The translations under genes were made by a program, and so were the position numbers. A model generated the notes under the pieces. The model had not been told where the DNA came from. It worked only from the letters and a program-made list of their open reading frames with translations, and made no database searches. Positions 8,608 through 16,766 of a stretch of 35,827 bases of DNA are shown piece after piece; positions within the stretch are counted from its first letter, which is position 1; each line of letters starts with the position of its first letter. Origin of the DNA: an uncultured Bacilli bacterium (GTDB lineage Bacteria; Bacillota_I; Bacilli_A; RF39; UBA660); contig CAJUHL010000016.1 of assembly GCA_910586425.1 (NCBI GenBank), forward strand, positions 1 to 35,827. The letters run 5' to 3'.

Positions 8608-9582
8608 TTAATATATTTCGTCATTTTTTTGAATTTGATCAATGGTAATGATCGGAAATTGAATGCCTTCTTGTTCCGCAAATTTAGCAAATTTTTCACG
8701 AAATGCAGCCAATTCTTTCACAATACTATCTGGATAGATACGTTTACTGGAAAAAATAGCGTGATAAACGTCCAACATATCAACTTCTTGTTTATTATTT
8801 AATAAAGCTTGCGAAAAAGCACCAGTTAATACGGAAAAGGCTACATCAGGGTACATTGCTGATAAACCATATACACGTTTAAATTCAGAAGTGGCACTCA
8901 CAATCGATTCCATTAACAATTCATTCAAATAACCATTGTATTTCATATGAATGCCAGTTTGTTTTTCTATTTTAGGAAGTGACCCCAACAAAATTTGAGT
9001 GGTAATTGCCTCATTTGGTTCTGTAACATCAATTCGTTCAAAACGACGTAAAAAAGCACGGTCCCGAATAATGTAAGTATCATATTCTATCGTGGTAGTT
9101 GCTCCAATCATCTTAATATCACCACGATCTAACCCTGGCTTTAAAATATTCGCAAGATCCATAGGTCCATCACCACGCCCACCAATTAAAGTATGAATTT
9201 CATCAATAAATAAAATCGTTTTCAAAGAAGATTTCAATTCATTTACCAAAAGTTGAATAATCAACTCTGATTTACCTTGTACTTGAATTGTCCCAATTAA
9301 AGAAGTCGAATTAATTTTAATGATATGGTAATCTTTTAATGCATCTGGTACTTGATGTTGTTGAATCAAGTAAGCAAGTCCTTCGACAATAGCAGTTTTT
9401 CCAATACCAGGCTTCCCAACCAATAATGCAGATTTTTCTGGGGTCATTAATACCAACATCAAACGTTTGATTTCTTCTTCACGCGCAATGGCAGGATTTG
9501 TTACAAAAGTCTTTTCTGTTAAATCCTCTCCGTATTGTTTTAAAACTGAAAAATAATCTAAATTCATTTCATTTTGTTCCAT
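8608..9582 (-). CDS. Single-domain Clp-type AAA+ ATPase
   Basis: 324 residues, like the first nucleotide-binding domain of ClpA/ClpB/ClpC but alone: no Clp N-domain, no coiled-coil insertion and no second AAA+ module. Walker A is GKPGIGKT (56-63), Walker B ILFIDEIH (DE at 127-128), sensor-1 region IGATTT (159-164) and arginine finger region DRAFLRRFERI (174-184); a small helical lid domain follows. It should be an active cytosolic ATPase. I start it at ATG 9582, with GGGTGATC before it; the upstream in-frame start at 9609 would overlap the preceding gene. The thioredoxin lipoprotein gene ends 4 bp upstream, so the pair is coupled. Partner protease or substrate not evident. Confidence 0.85.
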   Translation of the reverse strand: MEQNEMNLDYFSVLKQYGEDLTEKTFVTNPAIAREEEIKRLMLVLMTPEKSALLVGKPGIGKTAIVEGLAYLIQQHQVPDALKDYHIIKINSTSLIGTIQVQGKSELIIQLLVNELKSSLKTILFIDEIHTLIGGRGDGPMDLANILKPGLDRGDIKMIGATTTIEYDTYIIRDRAFLRRFERIDVTEPNEAITTQILLGSLPKIEKQTGIHMKYNGYLNELLMESIVSATSEFKRVYGLSAMYPDVAFSVLTGAFSQALLNNKQEVDMLDVYHAIFSSKRIYPDSIVKELAAFREKFAKFAEQEGIQFPIITIDQIQKNDEIY

Positions 9583-9586
9583 ATGA

Positions 9587-10000
9587 TCACCCTTTAATGT
9601 ATTCTGCAACTTTCAGTTTATCAATTAATACTGATTCTGAAACTGCACCTTCTATTCTTGGAAACAACTTAATATTCCCATTCGTAATAAAAACAATCGT
9701 TGGCGTTCCTCCTATATTAGAAGTATCCCAAATAGCATTGTATTCTGCGCCTTCCAATTTAGATAAATCTATGTAATACATTTCCAAATCATAATCGGTA
9801 ATCACTTTCTCAAGAGTTGGTTTTAAATCCTGACAATGCTTACATGTTGCAGACCCAATATAAAGAGCAAAGGTTTCTTTATTTTCTAATTTTTTTTGAT
9901 ATTCTGAATATCCAATTTCAATATAAGACTTCGTTGGTTTGCTCTCTGTACATCCTGTTAAAAAAAGTAAAATGCTTAAACATAATAGTATCCGTTTCAT
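9587..10000 (-). CDS. Thioredoxin-like lipoprotein with CxxC
   Basis: 137 residues. A lipoprotein signal peptide ends in LTGC (Cys17), and a thioredoxin domain follows with active-site C-K-H-C (in SATCKHCQDL) and the cis-proline loop GGTPTIVF. It should act outside the membrane as a thiol-disulfide oxidoreductase or reductase. The partner that would recycle it is not in the window. AGGTGAATAT precedes the ATG. It is followed after 4 bp by the AAA+ ATPase gene whose ribosome binding site overlaps this stop codon. This is the only one of three thioredoxin-fold proteins in the window that keeps both cysteines. Confidence 0.88.
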   Translation of the reverse strand: MKRILLCLSILLFLTGCTESKPTKSYIEIGYSEYQKKLENKETFALYIGSATCKHCQDLKPTLEKVITDYDLEMYYIDLSKLEGAEYNAIWDTSNIGGTPTIVFITNGNIKLFPRIEGAVSESVLIDKLKVAEYIKG

Positions 10001-10049
10001 ATATTCACCTCATAATATCCACATTATATAATAAATTATAAAAAAATAA

Positions 10050-10069
10050 AAGATGCTTTGATACATCTT
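10050..10069 (-). terminator. Rho-independent terminator
   Basis: Stem AAGATG/CATCTT (10050-10055 with 10064-10069), 8-nt loop, directly after the lipoprotein gene on the minus strand and followed by TTATTTTTTT. Confidence 0.75.
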
Positions 10070-10483
10070 CTATATATTATGGATACTATATTCAATGCTA
10101 GCTGCATGAGAAAGATCAATGGAACATTCTGTTACAACTTCTCTTGTTTCCCTTTTTGGCACAACCCCACCAACATAACCTTGTAAAACCACGATAGGAT
10201 TGCCATCAACATCTTTGACAGTAATATTAAAATTCTCAACTTGAACATCTTCGTCAGAATCATTGGTTACCAAAGTAGTTAGTTTAGATCTTCCATTTTC
10301 CATTACCAAAGCAGTATTGGTAAATTTTAAGCTACCCAATTCTTGATCTTGAATTACACCTTCATTTGTATTTCCATGAACTTGGTTATCCTCTGGTTTT
10401 TTCTCCTCTTTTTTGGAACATCCACAACCTGTTACGCCTAATAATAGTATCGCAATAACAAATCCAATTCCTATTTTTTTCAT
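10070..10483 (-). CDS. Small lipoprotein with FxLYD-like domain
   Basis: 137 residues: lipoprotein signal with lipobox VTGC (Cys20), a Lys/Glu-rich linker, then an immunoglobulin-like beta domain of about 95 residues. The pattern LTTLVTNDSDEDVQVENFNITVKDVDG followed by a charged turn and VVTECSIDL is that of the FxLYD/DUF3426 type (a shared bacterial Ig-like fold). Extracytoplasmic, function unknown. AGAGGCGATTAT precedes the ATG. It has its own terminator and sits downstream of the LysM gene, which also ends in one, so it is probably a single-gene unit. Confidence 0.75.
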   Translation of the reverse strand: MKKIGIGFVIAILLLGVTGCGCSKKEEKKPEDNQVHGNTNEGVIQDQELGSLKFTNTALVMENGRSKLTTLVTNDSDEDVQVENFNITVKDVDGNPIVVLQGYVGGVVPKRETREVVTECSIDLSHAASIEYSIHNI

Positions 10484-10545
10484 ATAATCGCCTCTATTCT
10501 ATAACTACATTATAACATAGATTTGAAAAAGAAATACTTTTTTTA

Positions 10546-10569
10546 TAAAAAAAGCCTACAAGGTAGACT
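10546..10569 (-). terminator. Rho-independent terminator
   Basis: Minus-strand stem AGTCTAC/GTAGGCT (10563-10569 with 10553-10559, one G-T pair), loop CTT, then a run of seven or more T. It overlaps the stop codon of the LysM gene. Confidence 0.85.
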
Positions 10570-11015
10570 TATTGATAAAATAAAATCTGATCAGGCATTA
10601 AAAATAAGTTTTTATTATATTGGGAAAGACTTTCATAATCTGTATTTAAATGAGTGGATACAGATTCTATTGTATCGCCATCTTTCACACGATACATTTG
10701 AACTCCTTTTTTTGGAATTACAATTTCTTGCTCTGGATAAATATAATCATCTGCATCCAATCCATTTAATTCAAGCAACATATCATAATCCACATTATAA
10801 GTTCTAGCAAGCGTATACATATTGTCTCCTTTTTGAACAATATAAGTATCAAATAAAGTTTCCTCTTCCACAGGAACAATCAAAAAGCTTCCAGGTCTTA
10901 ACATAACATTTCCTGTTATTCCATTTAGTTTTCGAATGGTATCGGTATTGGTATGAAATAAATTTGCAATTCGTTCTATTGTATCCCCACTTTGTACCTG
11001 ATATACCTTATACAC
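10569..11015 (-). CDS. Triple LysM-domain protein
   Basis: 148 residues made almost wholly of three LysM repeats, each of about 43-48 residues: one beginning YQVQSGDTIERIA, a second YIVQKGDNMYTLA and a third YRVKDGDTIESVS. LysM binds N-acetylglucosamine polymers such as peptidoglycan or spore cortex. There is no signal peptide, as in the spore protein SafA, which fits deposition from the mother cell. I start it at GTG 11015: GAGGTGA lies 5 nt upstream and an ATG overlaps by two bases in another frame. The patatin-led genes precede it by 43 bp, so it probably ends that operon, closed by a strong terminator. Confidence 0.85.
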   Translation of the reverse strand: MYKVYQVQSGDTIERIANLFHTNTDTIRKLNGITGNVMLRPGSFLIVPVEEETLFDTYIVQKGDNMYTLARTYNVDYDMLLELNGLDADDYIYPEQEIVIPKKGVQMYRVKDGDTIESVSTHLNTDYESLSQYNKNLFLMPDQILFYQ

Positions 11016-11058
11016 ATAAATCACCTCAATATAATATATGAAAAAAAGAAACGAGAGT

Positions 11059-12327
11059 TCATTGTTTCTTTTCACTTTCATATACACCAAATTGTAAATT
11101 TTGATTAAAACCAAATTCAGGGTTCTGCACAACCAATCGCACTCCTGTAGTATCATGATAGTAATAAATACACCCATTGTCTATAAAATAAAGATAATCT
11201 GCAACATACGATACTTGTTTTCTATCTGGTAACGTCACAATATAATAACGAATTGATGGCATTTGCTTATGAATACGATAAACTTCATATCCAGAATCGA
11301 CCAACTGATATCCATAATAATAGTCTCCAATCATATCAATATATTGATATTTCTCTTTGATAGCTTCTTCTAGTATTACATCAGAATCAAAATATATATC
11401 TTTTTTTAATACCTCATACATCGTTTTTGTTTCCCATTTTCCATCTTTATAAATTTGTACCCCTAAATCAGTATCCCCTATTTTAGTAACTGTTTTACTG
11501 GATAAATCAATTTGATACTGCCTTTTATGACCACGATCTAGCAAATAAATGGTATGGCCTACCATTCCTTGTATATAGGAATCAAGAGAAATGGCCTGAT
11601 TGGAAATAATTTTAGTCTCTTTTTGATTGTTCATATTGATGATTGAAAATTCATGAAAATCATATGACTGATTGTAATCCGCAACCATATAATATTGTTG
11701 ATAAAATTGTTCAATACTCTTTTGATAAATATCATTTTGAAATAGCTGTTTTTCTTGGAGTAAATTAGCCGTATCAAGCACATATAATCCCTTATAGTTT
11801 TCTATACCAATGGTATGCGTGGTAACCAAGTTGTCATATATGGAAATACCTTTTACCGATTTTAAAATACTCCTACGATCCTTCCATATCATACCATCAT
11901 ATCCAAGTGTAATTAAAGTATCTACAAAAGCATCCACTTCAAAATCCATTCCTATCATTGTATGATATGGATATATTGTATGGTCCTTTTGACATAATAC
12001 ATCCATATTAGATAAATACTTTCCTACTGGATAAATGCAACTATAATTATCATTTGAAAAAGTGTAAACATCTTCTACAATTTGTTTTTTTTCTGGTTTG
12101 GACATTATTTGAATTGGAAAAATAGTATCAGACGTCTCAATTTGAATCCAGTATCCCGCTGCCTGCTTTTTTGTTTTTTTATGATATATTTCTTGAATTT
12201 CAGATTTTACATTCTGTGTATGCACCATATAAGATATAGTATGGCCATTTTCAAACTGATTCTTTATCCCTAATATTCCAAGATACAAAATACATAATGC
12301 CAATAATATATAAACTAATCTTTTCAT
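11059..12327 (-). CDS. Membrane-anchored protein, possible beta-propeller
   Basis: 422 residues I do not recognise. A signal-anchor helix (about 4-21) precedes an extracytoplasmic part rich in Tyr, Ile and Asp, with repeated short strands ending in aspartate or glycine turns (for example YKGLYVLDTANLLQ, HEFSIINMNN, GHTIYLLDRGHKRQYQIDL, YYYGYQLVDSGYEVYRIHK), suggesting a beta-propeller or similar repeated sheet. No catalytic motif is seen. Its ATG overlaps the patatin stop by ATGA (12324-12327), so expression is coupled; the LysM gene follows by 43 bp. The context suggests a role at the envelope or spore surface. Confidence 0.65.
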   Translation of the reverse strand: MKRLVYILLALCILYLGILGIKNQFENGHTISYMVHTQNVKSEIQEIYHKKTKKQAAGYWIQIETSDTIFPIQIMSKPEKKQIVEDVYTFSNDNYSCIYPVGKYLSNMDVLCQKDHTIYPYHTMIGMDFEVDAFVDTLITLGYDGMIWKDRRSILKSVKGISIYDNLVTTHTIGIENYKGLYVLDTANLLQEKQLFQNDIYQKSIEQFYQQYYMVADYNQSYDFHEFSIINMNNQKETKIISNQAISLDSYIQGMVGHTIYLLDRGHKRQYQIDLSSKTVTKIGDTDLGVQIYKDGKWETKTMYEVLKKDIYFDSDVILEEAIKEKYQYIDMIGDYYYGYQLVDSGYEVYRIHKQMPSIRYYIVTLPDRKQVSYVADYLYFIDNGCIYYYHDTTGVRLVVQNPEFGFNQNLQFGVYESEKKQ

Positions 12328-13589
12328 ATCCTATCACCACTTATTGTTTGAATATAAACTGCTTGCAAAAATTCATGAGGAAATAATAAAGCCAGACCAT
12401 ACAGCTTTTTTGTATCAGTTTTGGCATTTTTCATCAATTCACACAAATATCTTATCATAGAGGCACTTGAAAATAATTTTTTAAATTTATTTTCTTTGAT
12501 ATTTTTTTCAATGGTTTTATCTTGTTCTATCGTTTGATAATAGGCAAGTATTTGTTGATTCCATTTATGAATATCATATATTTTTGTTTCCTCCATTTGA
12601 AATGTTTTTCCTAATTTTTCAATTTCTATATTCCAATCTTTTATTGTTATTTTAGAATCTGGTGTCACTAAAAAATGTTTCAAAACGGTAATTTTAAGTA
12701 CATTATCCAAAATGACATTTTTAGATGTTTTTGGGGATAAGTAAGAACGCAATCGTTTCAAATAAGCAGAAAAATAAACATCATAATTTTTCTTTAAATG
12801 CCCTTTTTTGAATGTAAAATATTTCCCATCCAATTTTTGATATACTTTCATAGTATCATTGTACCCAAATCGTATACACCTTCTTGCCATATGTTTATCA
12901 AATACAAGAAAAGAACCAATTTTGTTGTTAGGCGCTATGGTAACAATCGGAATATCTTTATTCTTAACTTTCTTTTTAAAGCCAATTTCTTCTAAATCGA
13001 CTGCAATTACTTCTGTTGCGCCCATTTCAACTGCCAAATTAATAGGAAGATTATCATAAAGTCCTCCATCAATATAAGTAGAATCTCCAATTTTCTTCTT
13101 TTGAAAGGCAGGAAAACAAGAAGCTGATGCAATCAAATAATCCTTCAGTTGTTCCTTGGGAATATCTTTTTTCTGTAATTGCATAGGTTTTAAGCTTGGA
13201 ATTTTTACAGTTACAATTCCCAAATCGATTCGAGATTTGTATATTTTCTTCACATTTAGCGCTTTTTCAACGGTATGTTCCAACCTTTGAATTTGCATAC
13301 CACCATCTAATATTGCTTGAACATATGTATGAAATATTTTGCTTTTTCCTTCTTTGGTCTCATAATCAGCATCTATTTTATCATCAAATATTCGGTTAAA
13401 ATCCATGTTAAACCAAAGCCACAATGCTTTCATATACTCTTTTTGAACCATCAAAGCTGCATTCAAAGCACCAACTGAAGTTCCTGTTACTATATCGTAT
13501 GTTATATTTAACTTTTTGAGGGCTTTCCATACCCCAATTTGATAAGCACCTTTGGACCCACCACCAGAAAGGACAATTGCTCTTTTCAT
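12324..13589 (-). CDS. Patatin-like phospholipase
   Basis: 421 residues. Residues 1-205 are a patatin domain: oxyanion-hole loop LSGGGSKGAY (7-16), nucleophile elbow GTSVG with Ser38, and catalytic Asp174 in YIDGGLYDNLP; together the Ser-Asp dyad hydrolyses acyl esters of lipids. No signal peptide is seen, so it acts in the cytoplasm or at the inner membrane face. Residues 210-421 are a Lys-rich helical extension I cannot place. I start it at ATG 13589 with GAGGTGTCAT before it; a TTG reading from 13601 is less likely. A TATAAT at 13606-13611 could be its -10. It leads a coupled three-gene unit. Confidence 0.93.
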   Translation of the reverse strand: MKRAIVLSGGGSKGAYQIGVWKALKKLNITYDIVTGTSVGALNAALMVQKEYMKALWLWFNMDFNRIFDDKIDADYETKEGKSKIFHTYVQAILDGGMQIQRLEHTVEKALNVKKIYKSRIDLGIVTVKIPSLKPMQLQKKDIPKEQLKDYLIASASCFPAFQKKKIGDSTYIDGGLYDNLPINLAVEMGATEVIAVDLEEIGFKKKVKNKDIPIVTIAPNNKIGSFLVFDKHMARRCIRFGYNDTMKVYQKLDGKYFTFKKGHLKKNYDVYFSAYLKRLRSYLSPKTSKNVILDNVLKITVLKHFLVTPDSKITIKDWNIEIEKLGKTFQMEETKIYDIHKWNQQILAYYQTIEQDKTIEKNIKENKFKKLFSSASMIRYLCELMKNAKTDTKKLYGLALLFPHEFLQAVYIQTISGDRI

Positions 13590-13753
13590 ATGACACCTCA
13601 ATCTTATTATACTTCAAAACATTCATTTTTACTATACTAGTCCTTTTTTCTATATACTTTTGACATATTTCATTCGTTTATAGGGCATTTGTGCGACACC
13701 ATTTGGAAAAAGTGGAATATGCTATATTGAATATAAAAGAAGGGGTGGATTAT

Positions 13754-14203
13754 ATGTGTGAAAACAATAACAATACAAATGACTGCAAATGCATCGCTGA
13801 AATATTAACTGTTATTTGCATTCTTCAACAAAATGCAAACTGTGCAGATGGATGCTGTTTAGATACTTGTGATCGTGGATTTTTAGGATGTTCAGCAACA
13901 AGCTTAAGCTGCAATACAAGACCAATTATGTTATATACTTGCTGTGGAAATGGAACACCATGGTCAATGCCAACTACAAAAGAAGCAGTTGTATGCGGTG
14001 ACGCTGGAGCCGTTTGTTCAAACGTATTTAGAGTTGAAAAAATAGATGGATGCTGCGCTACTTTTAGAGTATTGGCACCAAATCCTGATGTTGCAGAAGC
14101 TGCTACAATTCCTTATGTAGCAACAAATTCATTCTTCACGATGAATCTAAACTGTGTTTGTGTTATCAGATGCTTACAAGATACATTTGTTGAATGCATA
14201 TAA
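13754..14203 (+). CDS. CotY/CotZ-like spore coat protein
   Basis: 149 residues, very cysteine-rich, resembling the CotY/CotZ/ExsY family, which self-assembles by disulfide links into the outer coat or exosporium lattice. The signature segments are present: CDRGFLG, then CNTRPIMLYTCCGNGTPW, and later VFRVEKIDGCCATFRVL. The N-terminus carries a short Asn-rich stretch. I chose ATG 13754 because AAGGGGTGGATTAT precedes it. The gene stands alone on the plus strand, divergent from the patatin operon, and ends in a perfect 10-bp-stem terminator. A mother-cell sigma factor promoter is expected, but I could not define one with confidence. Confidence 0.9.
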   Translation: MCENNNNTNDCKCIAEILTVICILQQNANCADGCCLDTCDRGFLGCSATSLSCNTRPIMLYTCCGNGTPWSMPTTKEAVVCGDAGAVCSNVFRVEKIDGCCATFRVLAPNPDVAEAATIPYVATNSFFTMNLNCVCVIRCLQDTFVECI

Positions 14204-14227
14204 AAATAGGCTTTGCCTATTTTTTTT
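14202..14227 (+). terminator. Rho-independent terminator
   Basis: Perfect 10-bp stem AAAAATAGGC/GCCTATTTTT (14202-14211 with 14215-14224), loop TTT, followed by more T. It closes the CotZ-like gene. Confidence 0.9.
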
Positions 14228-14254
14228 GCTTCCATTTTTGTATACTAACATAAA

Positions 14255-14275
14255 AAATACACAAAAAGTGTATTT
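14255..14275 (-). terminator. Rho-independent terminator
   Basis: Perfect 8-bp stem AAATACAC/GTGTATTT (14255-14262 with 14268-14275), loop of five A (T on the minus strand), followed by T on the minus strand; it overlaps the stop codon of the 14274-14594 gene. Confidence 0.75.
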
Positions 14276-14594
14276 AATCTACAAAAGAAATATCTACAAT
14301 ATCAGAAATAGGGAATAACTCATTATCAATTGTAATCAAATGGGTATTATTTTGACCAATGATTTTTTTAGTAAATGTTCCATCTTTGGTTACAATTTTA
14401 ACATCTGCTTTATATACATATCTTGGTGATGCAAAAATATCATGTAACTTTTGATTGATATTTTTACCTGAACCATTGATGCTTCTTTCTTCCCTTTCTT
14501 CCTTTTTTTCTTTTGCTCCATAAGAAACACGCTCATTATTTGCAAGGGGTTTATCAATTTGATTTGCAAAAATTCCTGGTAATTTTTTCTCCAT
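14274..14594 (-). CDS. Conserved small protein of unknown function
   Basis: 106 residues, not recognised. The N-terminus EKKLPGIFANQID is followed by a highly charged segment (KEKKEEREERS), then a C-terminal beta-rich half (YKADVKIVTKDGTFTKKI, TIDNELFPISDIVDISF) that looks like a small barrel similar to SH3-like or Sm-like domains. No signal peptide or membrane helix. I start it at ATG 14594 (GAGGTGAGTGGT before it); a GTG at 14603 is possible. The DUF368 gene ends 44 bp upstream, so the two may share a transcript. It faces the CotZ-like gene tail to tail. Confidence 0.65.
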   Translation of the reverse strand: MEKKLPGIFANQIDKPLANNERVSYGAKEKKEEREERSINGSGKNINQKLHDIFASPRYVYKADVKIVTKDGTFTKKIIGQNNTHLITIDNELFPISDIVDISFVD

Positions 14595-14638
14595 ACCACT
14601 CACCTCAATATAATATATGTTTTTACTTTTATAAAATG

Positions 14639-15466
14639 TTAATCTCCGCCAAACTTAACAGAAAAACGATAGCCAACCATCGCTAATAACAAACCAATCC
14701 CCAAATCAATTAACGTATAATGAGATGTCAATACTTTTTGTAATAAAACAATAATGGAAGAAACAGTAAAACCCATAATAAAAGAATATGTAACTTCTAA
14801 ATGTTTCCTTAACATATAATGCATAAGACGTGAAACTAGAATGATACCTAACATAAGTCCTAATCCAAAAAACAAAAAATAAGGAAAATGGGAAACAATC
14901 GCCGATAAACTAGTAAAACTTCCAAATAAATTTAAAACAAACGAATAGCAACCGATTATCATAAAAATCGCTGTTCCACTAATTCCTGGAATGACCATTG
15001 TTGCGGCATCTAGAAAACCAATCCCCAAAATTAGCAAATAAGAACCCATACTTTTTTGAGGATAAAAAGTAGAATTTGTTGAAAAAAAGTTAAGGCATAA
15101 GACCAGTAAAACCGATAATAAGAAGAAAAAGAGTAACTTTTTACTTCTCATTTGCATCTTTTTATATAAACTTGGAAAAACACCAGTGATAAAGCCAATA
15201 AATAAAAGCATCGTTGGTACATAACAAAATTCAAGCAAATAAATAAGTAGTTTACTACCAAACGCTATGGATATGATAAGTCCAATTGATAAAGTTCCTA
15301 AAAACAAAATATTCTCTTTGACATTTCTAAAAAAGTGTCCAACCGCATCAATTGCCTTTTCATATACACCAAGACTCACAGCAATCAAACTCCCACTAAT
15401 TCCTGGAATGACTTTCCCTAAACCAATCAGCATTCCTTTCAAAATAAGATTGCATTCTCTTCTCAC
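14639..15466 (-). CDS. DUF368 family multi-pass membrane protein
   Basis: 275 residues with about eight or more hydrophobic helices. The family's two internally repeated signatures are visible: GKVIPGISGSLIAVSLGVYE near the N-terminus and MVIPGISGTAIFMIIGCYS in the second half, so the protein is a two-fold repeat. DUF368 belongs with the undecaprenyl-phosphate translocase families (PopT) reported in Gram-positive and Gram-negative bacteria, so a lipid-carrier recycling role is plausible. I start it at GTG 15466 with AGGTGATTTT before it; an in-frame ATG at 15496 has no site. It faces away from the 15577 gene. Confidence 0.88.
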   Translation of the reverse strand: MRRECNLILKGMLIGLGKVIPGISGSLIAVSLGVYEKAIDAVGHFFRNVKENILFLGTLSIGLIISIAFGSKLLIYLLEFCYVPTMLLFIGFITGVFPSLYKKMQMRSKKLLFFFLLSVLLVLCLNFFSTNSTFYPQKSMGSYLLILGIGFLDAATMVIPGISGTAIFMIIGCYSFVLNLFGSFTSLSAIVSHFPYFLFFGLGLMLGIILVSRLMHYMLRKHLEVTYSFIMGFTVSSIIVLLQKVLTSHYTLIDLGIGLLLAMVGYRFSVKFGGD

Positions 15467-15521
15467 AAAATCACCTAAATCATTATATGAACACAATCCC
15501 TAAAAAAGAAGATACAACATC

Positions 15522-15550
15522 TTGTACTATAAGACAATATTTGCTATAAT
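15522..15550 (+). promoter_or_regulatory. Sigma-A-type promoter
   Basis: -35 TTGTAC (15522-15527), 17-bp spacer, -10 TATAAT (15545-15550), 26 bp before the start codon of the plus-strand gene at 15577. Hexamers and spacing fit a vegetative promoter. Confidence 0.75.
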
Positions 15551-15576
15551 AACCTATATGGACAGGAGGTTCTATT

Positions 15577-16659
15577 ATGAAATGGATTCAAAAAATGGAT
15601 ACCAAAAATAAAATATTTATATTAGGCGGTATCATAATTGTATTTTTTATTTTAGTCATCGCCATTGCAAGTATGTTTACTGATCACAAATTATCATTTT
15701 CGGAAATAGAACAGAAAATGAAAAAAGCAGCCCTTTCTTACTACCAAGATAGACAAGAGAGCTTACCCAAACAAGATGGGGAAAAAGTAACAGTTACTGT
15801 AGATGAGCTTACAGAAACCAAACATATGAAATCATTAAGTCAATTAAAAAAAGATGCTACATGTACTGGATCTGTTACGGTTATGAACAACAATGGCTTT
15901 TATTTATATTTACCTTATCTAGATTGTGGAGAAAGCTATAACACTTCCACCATTGTTTCTAAAATTATAGATCCAAGTAAAATTGTGACTTCTGGAAATG
16001 GTCTATATCAAGTAGAAAATGAATATATTTTCCGCGGAGAGTACGTAGATAATTATGTTACTTTTGCAAATCAACCATGGAGAATTATTAAAGTTAATTC
16101 AGATAACTCGATTCGCTTGTTGCATGTTGCTAAAAATAAAGAAGTGGAATGGGATAACAGATATAACAGTGTATCGCAAAGTTCTGATGGAATCAATAAT
16201 TATTTAGTAAGTCGAATTCGTGATCAAGTCATCAAACGTTATAATGACCCTAAATTTTTTACAGATACCAATCGTTCCTATATTATTTCCCATAATGTAT
16301 GTATTGGGAAAAGAACCGCCAAGGACGACAATTCTATTGAATGCTCTAATATTTTAGAAAATCAACCACTCGCATTACCAAGGGCAAGTGAAATTATGTT
16401 AGCCAGCATTGACCCACAATGTACAAAAATTTCTAGTATGAGCTGTGTTAACTATAACTGGATGGCTAGTTTATCACAAAACTTTTGGACCATTACAGCC
16501 GATTCTGCTTCAACAAATTATGCATATCGAATTAGTGGCGTTGCAAGAAAAACAAAAACCAATGAAAGTGCTGCATTAAATGTAGTGCTACATTTATCAG
16601 GGGATATTGCTTATACAAGTGGTGACGGGAGTAAAAAAAATCCGTATGTTATTAAGTAA
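15577..16659 (+). CDS. Membrane-anchored surface protein
   Basis: 360 residues. One membrane helix near the N-terminus (13-33) leaves nearly all of the protein outside the cell. The central part begins around YIFRGEYVDNYVTFANQPWRIIK and runs to a C-terminal block SCVNYNWMASLSQNFWTITAD, then GDGSKKNPYVIK. This C-terminal pattern, an FWTIT core plus a GDGS...NPY tail, recurs in surface proteins of gut Bacilli as I remember them; I know no function for it. Several paired cysteines suggest disulfides. AGGAGG precedes the ATG, and a promoter and a terminator bracket the gene, so it is transcribed alone. Confidence 0.75.
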   Translation: MKWIQKMDTKNKIFILGGIIIVFFILVIAIASMFTDHKLSFSEIEQKMKKAALSYYQDRQESLPKQDGEKVTVTVDELTETKHMKSLSQLKKDATCTGSVTVMNNNGFYLYLPYLDCGESYNTSTIVSKIIDPSKIVTSGNGLYQVENEYIFRGEYVDNYVTFANQPWRIIKVNSDNSIRLLHVAKNKEVEWDNRYNSVSQSSDGINNYLVSRIRDQVIKRYNDPKFFTDTNRSYIISHNVCIGKRTAKDDNSIECSNILENQPLALPRASEIMLASIDPQCTKISSMSCVNYNWMASLSQNFWTITADSASTNYAYRISGVARKTKTNESAALNVVLHLSGDIAYTSGDGSKKNPYVIK

Positions 16660-16678
16660 TGGCTTTCGCCATTTTTTC
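16658..16678 (+). terminator. Rho-independent terminator
   Basis: Stem AATGGC/GCCATT (16658-16663 with 16668-16673), loop TTTC, followed by TTTT; it begins at the stop codon of the surface protein gene. Confidence 0.75.
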
Positions 16679-16766
16679 TTTATAGAAATTTACAATTTGG
16701 ATAAAATAAAATAAAACAATATTAATTTTAATTGTTTTATAATATAATAAATTAAAGGTGATTGAA

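Noticed and set aside
6983..10000. UGA read as tryptophan, as in Mollicutes
   Set aside because: TGA ends several genes here (for example in ATGA overlaps at 8047 and 12324), tryptophans are coded by TGG, and the only intact tRNA-Trp has anticodon CCA.
13408..13626. 72-residue open frame on the minus strand
   Set aside because: It overlaps the start of the patatin gene in another frame and destroys the recognisable catalytic motif.
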